A stretch of 64,000 nt of DNA from Alloascoidea africana (Eukaryota; Ascomycota; Alloascoideomycetes; Alloascoideales; Alloascoideaceae). Of this stretch, positions 20,111 to 31,419 are shown piece by piece. The notes beneath the pieces are model-generated. The model saw nothing but the letters and a program-made list of their open reading frames with translations, was not told the origin of the DNA and did no database searches. The position numbers and the translations under genes were made by a program. Location: positions 62,001-126,000 of the forward strand of contig JAKTTT010000023.1 of NCBI GenBank assembly GCA_030581615.1. The letters are read 5' to 3'. Numbering within the stretch: position 1 is the stretch's first letter; every line of letters starts with the position of its first letter.

Positions 20111-21721
20111 ATGCTGCTGTGCCCCTGTTAATAAAGCAGGACTTATATCAGATAGCTGTCCATATCGTCTGGTAGTGGTCATCGTCGTAGTGGTAATAGT
20201 GGTAGCAGGATTCGTGGTTCTGTGTGAAGAAGAAGATGAAGATGAAGATTCTGTTCTGGGAGATGTGCTATTATTGAGCTGATCAGTTGAGATATTGCTT
20301 CTTCTGGCTCTTGTACGACGGGCTGGAGAATCCATAGTTTCGGCAGAGCTCCTCCGAGTTCCAGATATCGCACTGGGAGCAAAGCTGCTTCCGAGGTGCT
20401 CCAGAATGGTGCTGTTTGTGCTCCCGCTCACGGCCGTCGAGGCTCTGCCATCGAGGAAGAAAAAATCCAGCGGTGCGGTTCCCAGAGGTAAATCCAGTTG
20501 CTGCTGCTGCTGCTGCTGCTGCTGGCGGTCCTGGCCGGCGGAGGACAGAAACGACGAGGCCAGGCGCCTATTCTGGAGTCTCATTCTCCTACGGGCTCTG
20601 GTTCTTGAAGCAATGCCCGACTCTGCGGACGAAACATGGTCCGTGCCAGAGCTGTCTCCAGTAGCACCAGCAGCCCCAGCAGCAGGCGGAACAGCGATCG
20701 CGTAGGCTTCGGGATCAGTGGCCAGTTCGATGTTATTGTGGGCCTGAGACCACACTTGCGATAGGGATTCGGATAGACTTGCCGACGGCTGGGCGAAATC
20801 AGGAGAAGCGGTTGCTTCAGAAATGGATCTGTTCAACAGGGCCGCCACCGCCGTCGACGACTCTGGCACTCTCCGTCTGGAGTCTGCGTTTCTCTGGGAT
20901 GTCTCTATGGCCTCCGTGCCAGGAGTCTCTCCATTAGGTGTTCCCACGGGGGTGGATCCAGGGTGCTGCTCGTCCTGGGGAGGGCGAGGCGATGGAAACA
21001 GGTCTCCTCTACCAAAGGCTTCACCATCTCCAACAGTGCTGGTGGTGCCCGTGCCCTCCAAGGCTGGGAAGCCGATGGGGCCAACGGGAGGCCCGCCGCC
21101 TGACAGTAGTCTGTAACTGGGCACTCGCGAGTTGAAGAAATGGAGGTGCCGTTGCTGGTTCTCCAGAGGCGAGAGGTCCACATGGAACCTCATTTGGGAC
21201 ATGCCGGTCGCTGGAGCAGATGAATAAGGAGACAGAGGGTCTTGCGAAGACGAGCCGGCCCCGACGCCAGACGAGGACGCCAGGGGGTTCGAAGGGTTCG
21301 CGGCGTCCATGGCCGTCAGCCCAGGCGGTATCAGCGAGCTGCGACGAGGTCTCTGGCGCCGCTGGCTGGGGCCCTGGCCCTGGGGCTGGCCGGTCTCACT
21401 GGAGGGTATTCTCTTCCTCTTCCTCCTTCTTCTCCCTGAAGGCTCGCTGGCCACCACCACCTCGGCCTCCTCGTCCTTCGGCCGACTCCGATTCCGGTTC
21501 GGGAGCATGCCGGGCACCGTCTGCGATATGGGATCCGAGCTGGATGAGGGCTTCTCGGCTGGTGCGCAGGGCGAATGGGGGGCCTCACTCATGGCCGCTT
21601 GGGTTGATGTCATGGAGCTGGGTGAGAAGAGAAAAGCGATGGGCGAAAACAGATAGGAAAGCCTTCCGGGGCGTGCCCGGCGGGGCCTGGCGACGGGTGG
21701 GAGCGGTATGATCGGGTGCAT
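18404..21721 (-). CDS. Large low-complexity protein with C-terminal RING-H2 finger (probable E3 ubiquitin ligase)
   Basis: 1105 residues from the first ATG at 21721; a second ATG at 21613 (MTSTQAAMSEAPHSP) may be the true start because the leader before it is Pro/Arg-rich. The extreme C-terminus is a RING-H2: C-x2-C, then CGHLFHREC, then C-P-L-C, at about residues 1050-1097. Upstream is a conserved fungal motif, SWVIFVLGNVYPPDHPIL followed by PTYEELLALQNILG, which I recall from other fungal RING proteins of similar layout. The rest is disordered and dense with simple repeats: poly-Q, poly-N, poly-S, Gly-Thr repeats and a Ser-Ala dipeptide tract. Ubiquitin ligase activity is inferred from the RING; substrates are unknown. 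It is the same strand as AVT2-like downstream (111 nt gap) and GAPDH upstream. Confidence 0.75.
19383..19435. repeat. ATT/GTT triplet microsatellite encoding poly-Asn
   Basis: A run of TTA/TTG-type triplets inside the RING gene encodes poly-asparagine on the minus strand. Together with nearby CAG (poly-Gln) and Gly-Thr repeats it shows that the low-complexity region evolves by triplet slippage. Confidence 0.7.
19803..19876. repeat. GATGCC/GATGCT hexamer microsatellite encoding Ser-Ala dipeptides
   Basis: About twelve tandem six-base units (GATGCC, GATGCT, GAAGCC variants) lie inside the RING-H2 gene. On the minus strand they code alternating serine and alanine. The six-base period preserves the reading frame when copies are gained or lost. 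Confidence 0.8.
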
Positions 21722-22023
21722 GTGTGTTTGGTGTCACGTGAATCGGTCACTCGGCTCGGGGATTTCAACATCGAAAATGATGGAGTTAAGAGTGTTGTTT
21801 GCTCTGGGTTAAAAATCTTAAGGGTGGACGGAGAAAGAGCTGGAATATCCTCGGTTCTTTTAGCAGTGTGGTCTTGTGTGACAAGACTAGGAGTGGCACC
21901 CCATTATTATTATAATCCACACACCATTTCTCTGCTTTACGAGGCATTTTACGAACTTGCCCTTGACAGGAAAGACAAAAACTTGATTTTCTCATTTCAA
22001 ACTTTATATACCTAGCTAGACCA

Positions 22024-22063
<40 letters not shown>

Positions 22064-22094
22064 AAATCTATTGCAACTGTCAAAATAAATAAAC
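21722..22094. other. Intergenic: GAPDH 3' flank and RING-gene promoter, with a (GAC)n tract
   Basis: The sequence between two leftward genes holds a pure GAC triplet run of about 13 units at 22025-22063, 31 nt beyond the GAPDH stop and so within its likely 3' untranslated region. No gene is seen. Confidence 0.6.
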
Positions 22095-23600
<1,506 letters not shown>

Positions 23601-24047
23601 ATTTACTGGACAGAGGCCTGGCGGTTGTTCCTTCAAGAAGATCACCTCCACGGTATTAGTGGGCGTTACGAGTTGGGTTGGGCCCTGTGACTCAATTCAA
23701 TGGGAGGATGGTCTATCATTCCCACATGTATGAGGCAGATGTATCTACAAAACTCCCCAATGATCAGTGATCAGCTGGTGTGTCGCTGGCCGCAACGTCG
23801 AATACACCGCCATGAGGTCAATCAATCAATAATCGCCAGGCAATTGACGTTGACGAGAATGTAATACTTGGATGTAAGCGACTCCGGACAAAAATTGCGG
23901 TGAAATTCAAATCAAGCGTTTTATTCCCAATCCCTTATATCCTTTTATACCATAACCCCCCTTTCTCCCATAATGAGTATGCGATCGCTGAAAGAAAAAT
24001 ATTATAAAATAAAAAAATATATAAAGACCAAATAGAAAACAAGAAAA
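23601..24047. other. Intergenic: far GAPDH upstream and 3' flank of Mg transporter gene
   Basis: No gene is seen. Nearest the transporter stop codon (about 23990-24040) the DNA is A/T-rich with AATAAA-like stretches on the minus strand, consistent with its polyadenylation region. Confidence 0.4.
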
Positions 24048-27000
24048 TCATCCCAGGGTTCTCTTTGCAAAAATATAAAACGCAATGGCTCCAAAGAGTA
24101 AAGCCGCTGCGATACTCATGAACCAAACCAGACCTTCCTGATCCTGTCCAGGCACAATAACGTTCATACCCCACAGCCCAGTAACAACGTTCATCGGCAG
24201 CACAATTGACCCCAGTATAGTGATCTTACCCAGAACATTGTTCATATCATTGCTAACTTTGGTCATGTCGATGTTGATCTGGGCCAGGTAGTTCGAATGA
24301 GACCGCGCAAGTAGTTTTTCGGAATGGCCCAGCGTTTGAACCATCGTGACAACATGATCCTGGATATCTCCCAAAAACATTCCAATCTCACTTCGTGGCG
24401 CAATCTCCCAATCATCATTGCATCTTTTAGAAAGCACTTTGATCACATCTGCTTTGTTGCCAAGTAGCCGCAACACCGAGATCACTCGCTTTCGGCACTC
24501 GCCAATTCTTCTCAACATGTTCCCCTTGCGTCTCCACCCAACAACGTTAGAGTTGTTCGAAGAACTTGTTGTTGTTGTTGACGACGACGCCGAGGAATAA
24601 TGGCGTCCTGATCCAGAGGTGAAAATGGAATAGATGGATTTCTCATCCCCGCCCGTCTGTGCGTCATCTTCGCTATCCGAATCCAAACACTCTCCTGAAT
24701 GAAGCCGCATAATCGCTTCTTCAATGCTGCTAACATCCTCCTCAATTGATTCCACCAAAGGTGCAAACCCATCTGTAATATCGTCAATTAGAGCATACAA
24801 AATCCAATCCGAGGAAACAGTTAGATAATCGCGTAGAAGCCTGGCCCTTCTGCGCACGTTAATGGGATGTGTAGACGGTGCAAAATGAAACGTTAAAACT
24901 CCTTCCCGAAACACAATCATGTACATGTTTAGAGGCTCAAGCTCAGAATCTCTGGGACTCAATCTTTCCTGTGATTTTTTCCCTCTGTTTGTAGTGGTAG
25001 CAGCGCCAGAATGTTCACATCCGATGTTCGAGTAATCACTTGCCTCCCTCCTTTGGAATTGATTTCGAAGACCGGTCAAAAAAAACGGATTATCTTTTTT
25101 ACTCGAACCCCAGCATTTATACTCCATCATTTTTTGCTTCTCTCTTGCTTCCCGTTTCTTCCTTTCATATGTACCGTCAAAGCTTCTGAAACAAACAAAG
25201 TAATAATTTCTGAAAAGTTCCACTTTTTCTCTCGTCTCTCGAAGAAAAATGTCCTCGGTGGTTAAAGGATGAATTCCAAATGTTTGGCTCAATTTCTTCA
25301 TTTCCTCCTCTGTAGGATTCAAAACATCAAGCCAAAACGGAATCTGCTTGATAGGTTTTGATTGACGTGGGCTATTCCCAAGATTCGGGGCCTCGCTACT
25401 GGCTCGAGATACGTCTCCCAAACTTAACGTGCTCAAATATCGTTGGTGAAGATTGCCGGAACTGTTGTAAGACGAAGTAGAATGGGCCTCGTTTAGATTA
25501 CGAGCTTTGGGTAGATTTTGATGGGAATAAGTACGACCAGGGGTCGGAGATCTGGTTCCTCGTAAATTATCCTGCTTAGAAACATCTCTAGGATTCCTCG
25601 CGTATTTATTACTATCAAAAAGGTCCGAAAATGTTTGTCCCGGTTGAAGAAGTCCCGAAATCGTACGGGAATGAATAGTTGAATCAAGATCTTCTCGAAA
25701 ATACGTGAACCGATATTGAACAAATGATTTTTCATCATAGACTCCAGGAACACAATGTGGCAAATTTCGACGGTTTTTCTTCCTCTTCTCCCAGGGCACA
25801 TAACGATGCGGTTTGTTCATGATTTCAGTCTCATTAACTTTCCTCTGATCTCTCAAGTTCCCAATATTACCAGGTAATCGAAATCCCTCATTCTCTACAT
25901 TGTAGACATTGCCTTGCTCAGAATGAAATAACCTTGCAGTGTTTAAAGCGGCCTCTTCCTGCTCTCTCAATTCAAATAGCCGTTCAAGTTCGCGTTTTTC
26001 CTCTTCTGCATATGCTGTAAGTGTGTCCAAGTCGAGCCAAGGTGCTCTCTGATCCGGCCTCAAATCATCAGATTGACCAGGCACCGGGAAACAAACATCC
26101 ACCAAGGACGAGTCGCTCTGTGCATCAGAAGCCACATCTGAGCAATCGGGTCTAAGAGAATTGATACTCCGATGATCGAAAAGTCCAAGTCCAAGTCCAA
26201 GACCAAGTGAAACAGGCAGTTGGTGATCAGTTAAAGCACCCTCAGCGTCATAACCATTGATCAACGATCTTGAAATGTCTCCTGCTGAACAGTCCATATT
26301 TAGATTCATCAAATCCCCTGTTGTTCTTCCGTATCGCGACTCTCCGTGGTAAAGATCGGCCCCCCTCGCTGATCCCCTAGTCCCTTGCGCCTGTCCTTGA
26401 CCTTGAGAAAATGGCCCATTCCCGTAATCCTGGAACCGAGAATCGTGAGTCTGCTGGGTCTTTAGCTTCATCCTTTCGCCACGCCGATGGTCGTCGTTCT
26501 TGGTGATGGCGCTAGGGTCCGGGTCCGGCTGTGTAATGATGGGCATTGCATGCTTGCCCTTGGGCGCTAGAGGCTTCCCGAACGAGTCTGTGTCCTTGGA
26601 TTGACCGCGGATAGCACCAGAGTAAGCATCCTGAGCATCATGGCCGCTTGTTGGTTGCATTGGCTGCGACCGGTGCTGCTCTGTCTGTGTGTGGTAGTGG
26701 TGCCCAGCAGTCTCAGCACGCGTGGAGGAGGAAGAAGATGTGGAAGCTCTGTAGTGATCCTGTGTGGAAGTTCCAACTTGCTCTCCACGCCATGGAGAAA
26801 CTTCCAGGTTGGCCTCAATGTCTCGATCAAAGTCAAAGCCTGACTGTTCCCGGTTGGACATGCTGTAATTGCTGTTGAAGGATGAACTAAACACAATGCC
26901 ATCACTGTTCTTATCAGATTGTTCCATTCTCATCTTTTCGGAACAACGTTCTCCTTTAATCTTGAACAATCTCTGAGGATCGTGTCTCGTGCCAACATCA

Positions 27001-27164
27001 ACTGTCCAATTGCACTTTATCTTTGTGCTGTCCAACAAATGCTCGCGCTCGAGCTCGCTTAAATTGAGTCCATCATGGTATGGCGATTCAAGGGTCTCTT
27101 CGACCTCGCTTTTGTCATGATCCATTACCCCTTTTCCTCCTGAACCCAAGCTTGTGGGAAACAT
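24048..27164 (-). CDS. CorA-type magnesium transporter, ALR/MNR2 family
   Basis: 1038 residues, ATG at 27164, no intron. The last 80 residues give the hallmark: a first membrane helix ending LWGMNVIVPGQ, with the GMN motif that lines the ion entrance, and a second helix WFMSIAAALLFGAIAFYIFA followed by a basic tail. The preceding cytosolic domain contains FWLDVLNPTEEEMKKLSQTF, HPLTTEDIFLRETREKVELF and YALIDDITDGFAPLVESIEE, standard for fungal ALR/MNR2 proteins. The N-terminal half is a long disordered extension. Pentameric magnesium channels of this family act at the plasma membrane (Alr1/2) or vacuole (Mnr2). The large N-terminus and VPGQ sequence tilt me to Mnr2, but this is not proven. Confidence 0.88.
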   Translation of the reverse strand: MFPTSLGSGGKGVMDHDKSEVEETLESPYHDGLNLSELEREHLLDSTKIKCNWTVDVGTRHDPQRLFKIKGERCSEKMRMEQSDKNSDGIVFSSSFNSNYSMSNREQSGFDFDRDIEANLEVSPWRGEQVGTSTQDHYRASTSSSSSTRAETAGHHYHTQTEQHRSQPMQPTSGHDAQDAYSGAIRGQSKDTDSFGKPLAPKGKHAMPIITQPDPDPSAITKNDDHRRGERMKLKTQQTHDSRFQDYGNGPFSQGQGQAQGTRGSARGADLYHGESRYGRTTGDLMNLNMDCSAGDISRSLINGYDAEGALTDHQLPVSLGLGLGLGLFDHRSINSLRPDCSDVASDAQSDSSLVDVCFPVPGQSDDLRPDQRAPWLDLDTLTAYAEEEKRELERLFELREQEEAALNTARLFHSEQGNVYNVENEGFRLPGNIGNLRDQRKVNETEIMNKPHRYVPWEKRKKNRRNLPHCVPGVYDEKSFVQYRFTYFREDLDSTIHSRTISGLLQPGQTFSDLFDSNKYARNPRDVSKQDNLRGTRSPTPGRTYSHQNLPKARNLNEAHSTSSYNSSGNLHQRYLSTLSLGDVSRASSEAPNLGNSPRQSKPIKQIPFWLDVLNPTEEEMKKLSQTFGIHPLTTEDIFLRETREKVELFRNYYFVCFRSFDGTYERKKREAREKQKMMEYKCWGSSKKDNPFFLTGLRNQFQRREASDYSNIGCEHSGAATTTNRGKKSQERLSPRDSELEPLNMYMIVFREGVLTFHFAPSTHPINVRRRARLLRDYLTVSSDWILYALIDDITDGFAPLVESIEEDVSSIEEAIMRLHSGECLDSDSEDDAQTGGDEKSIYSIFTSGSGRHYSSASSSTTTTSSSNNSNVVGWRRKGNMLRRIGECRKRVISVLRLLGNKADVIKVLSKRCNDDWEIAPRSEIGMFLGDIQDHVVTMVQTLGHSEKLLARSHSNYLAQINIDMTKVSNDMNNVLGKITILGSIVLPMNVVTGLWGMNVIVPGQDQEGLVWFMSIAAALLFGAIAFYIFAKRTLG

Positions 27165-28286
27165 TTTAGGATTGGAGGAGTAAAATGTTCAATTAGATAG
27201 AACGATACAAAACTTGAATAGGGGGAAAGTATTGCTTCGATATTGTAACTTTATACCAAAACCGTTTCTCCAGATCGTCACTGTTTTAGAGTATCTGATC
27301 GCATTGCCTCTTGTTATTATGATAGTTGAGGACCACAATATTTAGAGCTCATCATCCTTACAATCAAATGAAACAAAACGCAATTTCTATTGTATATAGT
27401 TTTGACTTTTGAAGAAAATAAAACGCTTCACTACCTCTATACATGAGTAATCTGCAGGATCTGATGCAGAGAATGACAATAATAAACAATTTCAAGTTTT
27501 AAATATGCTATAATCTCTTAGCTATGCAATGTAAAAGCTTAGTTGTGTACAACGATTATCTGATTGACAATTTCGTGAGGTTTGGGGGGACATGTCACTG
27601 ACTAATTAACATGTCAACTATTTGGTTAGATTAGATCGATGGTTTATAGGGGCAGTGCACGGTGTTCATTTGCTATCCGATTAAAAATGAGGAGGTGGAA
27701 TGCAGTGCGAAGGAAGTAAACTAAAGATTTGAACTGCTCCTTAAAAACGTAATTAAAGTTGCTTCGAAACCGGAAAAACCAGGTCAGCTTGAGAGAAATT
27801 CAATGCTATCGAATTTCGGAAAAAGAAAAGAAGGCACTTTGTTGTCTTCTTTGAATTTGTGTAATGCTTCATCCATGCTATCATCATTTAAAGTATACGC
27901 GCCTTCCTTCATTTTAGCGCAAGTTTTAACATAATAATAGTTGAAAAACAAAGCATAAATGATCTCTAACGGTTTTTTTCTTAATATGCGAACTTAGCGG
28001 GAAAAACATGAGCGTTCCTTAAACTCTTTTTTCGTCTGCAAGCGTTTATAATGGTTGCTCCTTTTTTTTTTATGTACAGAGCTTCGCCCATTTTACCCAG
28101 GATCGATTATCCGTGGCTTTTAAAGTTTTATAAGCTTCTTGGAATCTTAAACCTCTGTTATCTGTCAAGCTGATGTTCTATTGTAAATACGTAATTCCGT
28201 ATCTAGGTACGTGTATCAGCCTTCGTTGATGTACACCCAGATTTTAGTTCTGAAATGGTTATCAAATTACAAGCAAACTTGTTATA
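27165..28286. other. Gene-free AT-rich DNA
   Basis: Start of a 7.9-kb region without an intact protein gene. No open frame with recognisable content is present. A T-rich run occurs near 28051-28070. This part includes the promoter of the Mg transporter at its left end; nothing else is seen. Confidence 0.5.
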
Positions 28287-28475
28287 TGACAGATTCTAGT
28301 TTTGTAAAGAGTTTTATCCGGAAAAGTAGTCTCTGTAGAAAAATCTTGATTTATTAGAAATAAGAGAAAGACTTTTCTTATATAGACAGAACTAAGTAGT
28401 TAACAATTAAGGTGGTTGGTAAGACTAAAGGTAGTAAGACAGTATTTGTGTGTGATAAGGCATCTCATTATAACT
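28287..28475 (+). mobile_element. Solo LTR-like fossil, family A (forward copy)
   Basis: About 189 bp starting TGACAG and ending near CTCATTATAACT. It is the inverted, diverged counterpart of 31223-31419, sharing among others the stretch AACAATTAAGGTGGTTGGT. The TG...CA type ends and size suit an LTR of a yeast retrotransposon. It is an old, decayed copy; no internal region is attached. Confidence 0.6.
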
Positions 28476-28892
28476 AAACTTGTCTTGAAGAATCAGAAAT
28501 AAATGTTCTTAAACATTCATTAAAATTCGTTCTATAACTTGTGTAAGTTATCCTCTAAATTATGCAGTGCTCCAGTTAATAAGCCTTACTTATATCAGGA
28601 AATTCTGATTACTTGTATAGTGGGGTAAAACAACAATTATTTCAGAAGTTCTATAAGTTTATAAGCGACAATAGTATATTCAACTAACTGGATTCTTGAA
28701 ACTGGAGAATATCATACGAATCAACTTCACAGTATTTAAGGCTCTTCATGGTGGAGAAGCTTAACGGAATTCTTATTTTATCGTCAACAGCCAACTTGAA
28801 AGTATTTGTGTGTAAATGACAGTCTAACAACATCTTTTGAAGAATGAATTCTGAAAAAAGAATGATGCAATAATTAAGATGCAAAAAAGGAA

Positions 28893-28965
28893 TGCCTCGA
28901 GCCGGAGTCGAACCGACGATCTTATCATTACTAGTGATACGCCTTACCAACTTGGCCATCAAGGC
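28893..28965 (-). tRNA. tRNA-Thr (anticodon AGT)
   Basis: A full cloverleaf of 73 nt on the minus strand, without intron. Acceptor stem GCCTTGA pairs with TCGAGGC, leaving A as the discriminator. D arm includes GGCCAAGTTGGTAAGGC, the anticodon stem-loop is TATCA-CTAGTAA-TGATA with anticodon AGT (read as IGU), and the T arm is GTCGG-TTCGACT-CCGGC. An LTR-like sequence begins 12 nt upstream of its 5' end. Confidence 0.95.
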
Positions 28966-28977
28966 TCTTGTTGTCAA

Positions 28978-29168
28978 TGTAAGAATTATAATTCTTACTC
29001 TTTGTTTCGATGGCACATTTGGTCACATGTGTATAATGAATACTGTTTTGTGTATTTAAAGTTAGTTTCTATAGTTTCCTTGTTCTTTTCTACAAGTTAC
29101 CTGAATACAATTTTATGAACCAAAACCCACTGCCTAAGAGTTCAGAGCTGAGGCTCTGTTCTCTTACA
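28978..29168. mobile_element. LTR-like fossil, family B (copy 1), beside tRNA-Thr
   Basis: About 191 bp with inverted terminal bases TGTAAGA...TCTTACA. A direct, diverged second copy lies at 30792-30976; shared stretches include CAAGAGTTCAGAGCTGAGG-type sequence and TTCTTACTCTTTGTT. Its edge is 12 nt from the 5' end of the tRNA-Thr gene, the preferred zone for Ty3-like integration. Decayed. Confidence 0.6.
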
Positions 29169-29217
29169 ATGCTTGTAACAAGTGTGCCCGAGTAGAGAGT
29201 TTTGGGACAACTTGTTA

Positions 29218-29218
<1 letters not shown>

Positions 29219-29255
<37 letters not shown>

Positions 29256-29290
29256 GATAGAGATGTAGAGAAGAGAAGAGAAGATATATT
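29219..29290. repeat. GA-rich microsatellite
   Basis: A (GA)n run followed by imperfect AGAGAT/AGAAG units. A second GA-rich purine tract is found near 30555-30590. Both lie within the retroelement fossil cluster. Confidence 0.75.
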
Positions 29291-29553
29291 GCTTGTCTGA
29301 TTTCCGAAGAAGAGGAAATCAGAGTCTTTATATAGTTTTCTAAATCTATGTAAATTATGTAAACGAAAGAAGTGGGAATCGACGAGTATATCGGAGATTT
29401 CCCATTTACAAGATCTAGATTCAACAGCAAGTGAGGGAATTAATAAGACCGACAAGAAGTTTGTGATTGCATATCGTATATGCAGAAACAGAAATAAAGA
29501 AACTCAAAGAAGTTGAATTCCAGAGTTGAGGAGGTCGTATTTGTCACAGTCAA

Positions 29554-29849
29554 TGTAAGTTGAATGCCTGGGGATTCACTTACTTCAAGGGGGAAAGGAA
29601 CAGGGCTCAAGGTTAAGAAAGAAACAAGAAGAAAACTGTATTCAGTGTTAGATGCCTTCTCCCAAGACTTAGGGAGAAAGGCCTCTTTATATGGAGCTAG
29701 AAACTGTGTGAGCAACTAAAGAGTTATTAGAATAACCGCTTGTAGTTACTGAATGTGAACTAAGTCAAGAGAAAGGTAACTGAGAGCGAATGTGAATAAC
29801 AGAAACTAAATAGGACCAATCAGAGGTTAAGAGAATCATTTCTCTTACA
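29554..29849. mobile_element. Possible further LTR fossil with family-B-like ends
   Basis: Begins TGTAAG and ends TTTCTCTTACA, the same terminal sequence as family B, and is preceded by GTCAA like copy 1. The interior differs from copy 1. It may be a related LTR or a chance match of ends. Confidence 0.3.
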
Positions 29850-29864
29850 TCCTCCTCACTTTAC

Positions 29865-30308
29865 TTTTCAACTTCTACCTCTGAGGATTCTGAGGGGTGT
29901 AAACTCTTCCACTTATCAAGCAAGGTTTCCAGGAGAGTATCTTTTCCTTCGCAGAATGTTTTAAAAGAAACAGCAGTTACCAAGGTTGGGTCACAATCAG
30001 ACCAGGTAACATAAAACAATTCTTTCTCTTTATCAATGCCGATTATTGCAGTCATCTCGTTTATAAGCTAAAAGTCCTCCTACCACTGAGGCTGAAGTGC
30101 TTTCTCGTATAAACGAGATGACTGCAATAATCGGCATTGATAAAGAGAAAGAATTGTTTTATGTTACCTGGTCTGATTGTGACCCAACCTTGGTAACTGC
30201 TGTTTCTTTTAAAACATTCTGCGAAGGAAAAGATACTCTCCTGGAAACCTTGCTTGATAAGTGGAAGAGTTTACACCCGTCAGAATCCTCAGAGGTAGAA
30301 GTTGAAAA
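29865..30308. repeat. Near-perfect palindrome: 201-bp inverted arms, 42-nt spacer
   Basis: Left arm 29865-30065, spacer 30066-30107, right arm 30108-30308. By eye the arms differ at only one position. Each arm reads outward from an ATG as the same 63-64 residue frame (starting [18 protein letters not shown]), which weakly resembles a chromodomain-like tail of Gypsy integrases. The right arm abuts the reverse transcriptase fragment. Such identity contrasts with the strongly diverged LTR fossils around it and suggests a recent duplication in inverted order. Confidence 0.93.
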
Positions 30309-30791
30309 TGCCGTCTTGAATCGGTCCTGTTTCCTGACAACTAGCTGGTGATAGCCAGAGACGAGGTCAAGTTTGGAGAAGACCTTTGCGTTACTTAGTT
30401 GGTTTACCAGGTCGTCGATCAGGGGCAGTGGACAGGGGAAAAGAGTATTAGCTCTCGAACCGTCACACTGCATCGCTACCAGATATAAGGGAACTGGCTT
30501 GGGAGCGGGTTCTCTTATGATCGTGTGAGCAGGCAAGTACACAGGGGAAGGGCGAGCTGAGAGAGAGGGAGGGGAGAGAGATAGAGACTCGATGTAGATT
30601 GAGGGTCCGTGGATTGATGATCCCAGGACAGGGAACTAGCTAGGGTTTATATAGTTCTAGGACTAAGAGGGTAACTATATAATATATACTAAGGGACTGA
30701 TCCGAGGGCAGGATCGGGTTAGGACCGATAGACCTGGACTCGGGTCTAGGTACCGGGTCTCTAATAAGAGTAGCTATTTCTCTTACAGTCA

Positions 30792-30976
30792 TGTAAAAAT
30801 TCTGATTCTTACTCTTTGTTCCAAAAGAACAATGGATCACATGTGTAAAATGAATACTCATAATATGTATCTAAAGTTATTTTCTGTAGCTTCTTTGTTC
30901 TTTTCTACCTTAATGCAAGTTTTATAAACCAAACCCACAACTCAAGAGTTCAGAGCTGAGGTTGTGTTCTCTTATA
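30792..30976. mobile_element. LTR-like fossil, family B (copy 2)
   Basis: About 185 bp, same orientation as 28978-29168. It shares TTCTTACTCTTTGTT, GATCACATGTGTA-type and AAGAGTTCAGAGCTGAGG stretches with copy 1, and ends TCTCTTATA. The ten bases just before it, ending at 30787, match the 3' end of the same family, so another LTR end abuts it. Decayed. Confidence 0.6.
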
Positions 30977-31222
30977 TGTCATTGTGTGATAACGCTAGAC
31001 TTTCCGGGACCTAATGTTATCAAATACGAGTCGTAGGGGAATTGAAAAGGGTTAATGATGGGTTCTTGAGGTTCTGAGAATTATGAAGTTTCTTCTTATG
31101 TTCTTTTCTTCTTCTTGTTGTCCATTTTCCCTTTTCATTTAGGGAGACCAGGTTCTTTAAGTAGTACTTCCTAAATATCTAAATCAACTATACAGTATGC
31201 TAAATATACCTAAAACAACATC

Positions 31223-31419
31223 TGTTACAATGAGATGGCATATCACTCACAAGGACTGTCTTACTACTTTTGGTATGCAAGCCAACCTCTAACCAACCAC
31301 CTTAATTGTTAGCTACATAGTTCTATCTACATAAGAGGAGTCTCTCTCTCATTTCTAATAGATCAAGCTTTATACAGACTACTTTCACGGACCAAACTCC
31401 TAACAACTAGATTCTGTCA
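31223..31419 (-). mobile_element. LTR-like fossil, family A (inverted copy)
   Basis: About 197 bp with ends TGTTACA and TCTGTCA, the reverse complement of the copy at 28287-28475 with many substitutions. The two family-A copies face each other across about 2.75 kb. Decayed. Confidence 0.6.

Larger units (their letters stand above)
29850..31222 (-). mobile_element. Ty3/Gypsy retrotransposon fossil cluster (reverse transcriptase fragment)
   Basis: A broken Ty3/Gypsy element on the minus strand. The clearest part is a reverse transcriptase fragment at about 30306-30540, where minus-strand reading shows [20 protein letters not shown] followed by [10 protein letters not shown], the palm-domain sequence of Gypsy polymerases. 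Around it are a palindrome (29865-30308) and a family-B LTR fossil (30792-30976). The element lacks most of its body, and has several breaks. It is old apart from the palindrome, whose arms are almost identical. Confidence 0.75.

Noticed and set aside
29219-29290. GA tract as a possible CRISPR-like or satellite array
   Set aside because: It is a simple dinucleotide microsatellite with no spacer structure; this is nuclear eukaryotic DNA.
29861-30351. Two identical about 64-residue ORFs as a possible host gene pair
   Set aside because: They are the two arms of one palindrome inside retroelement debris; not an independent gene pair.
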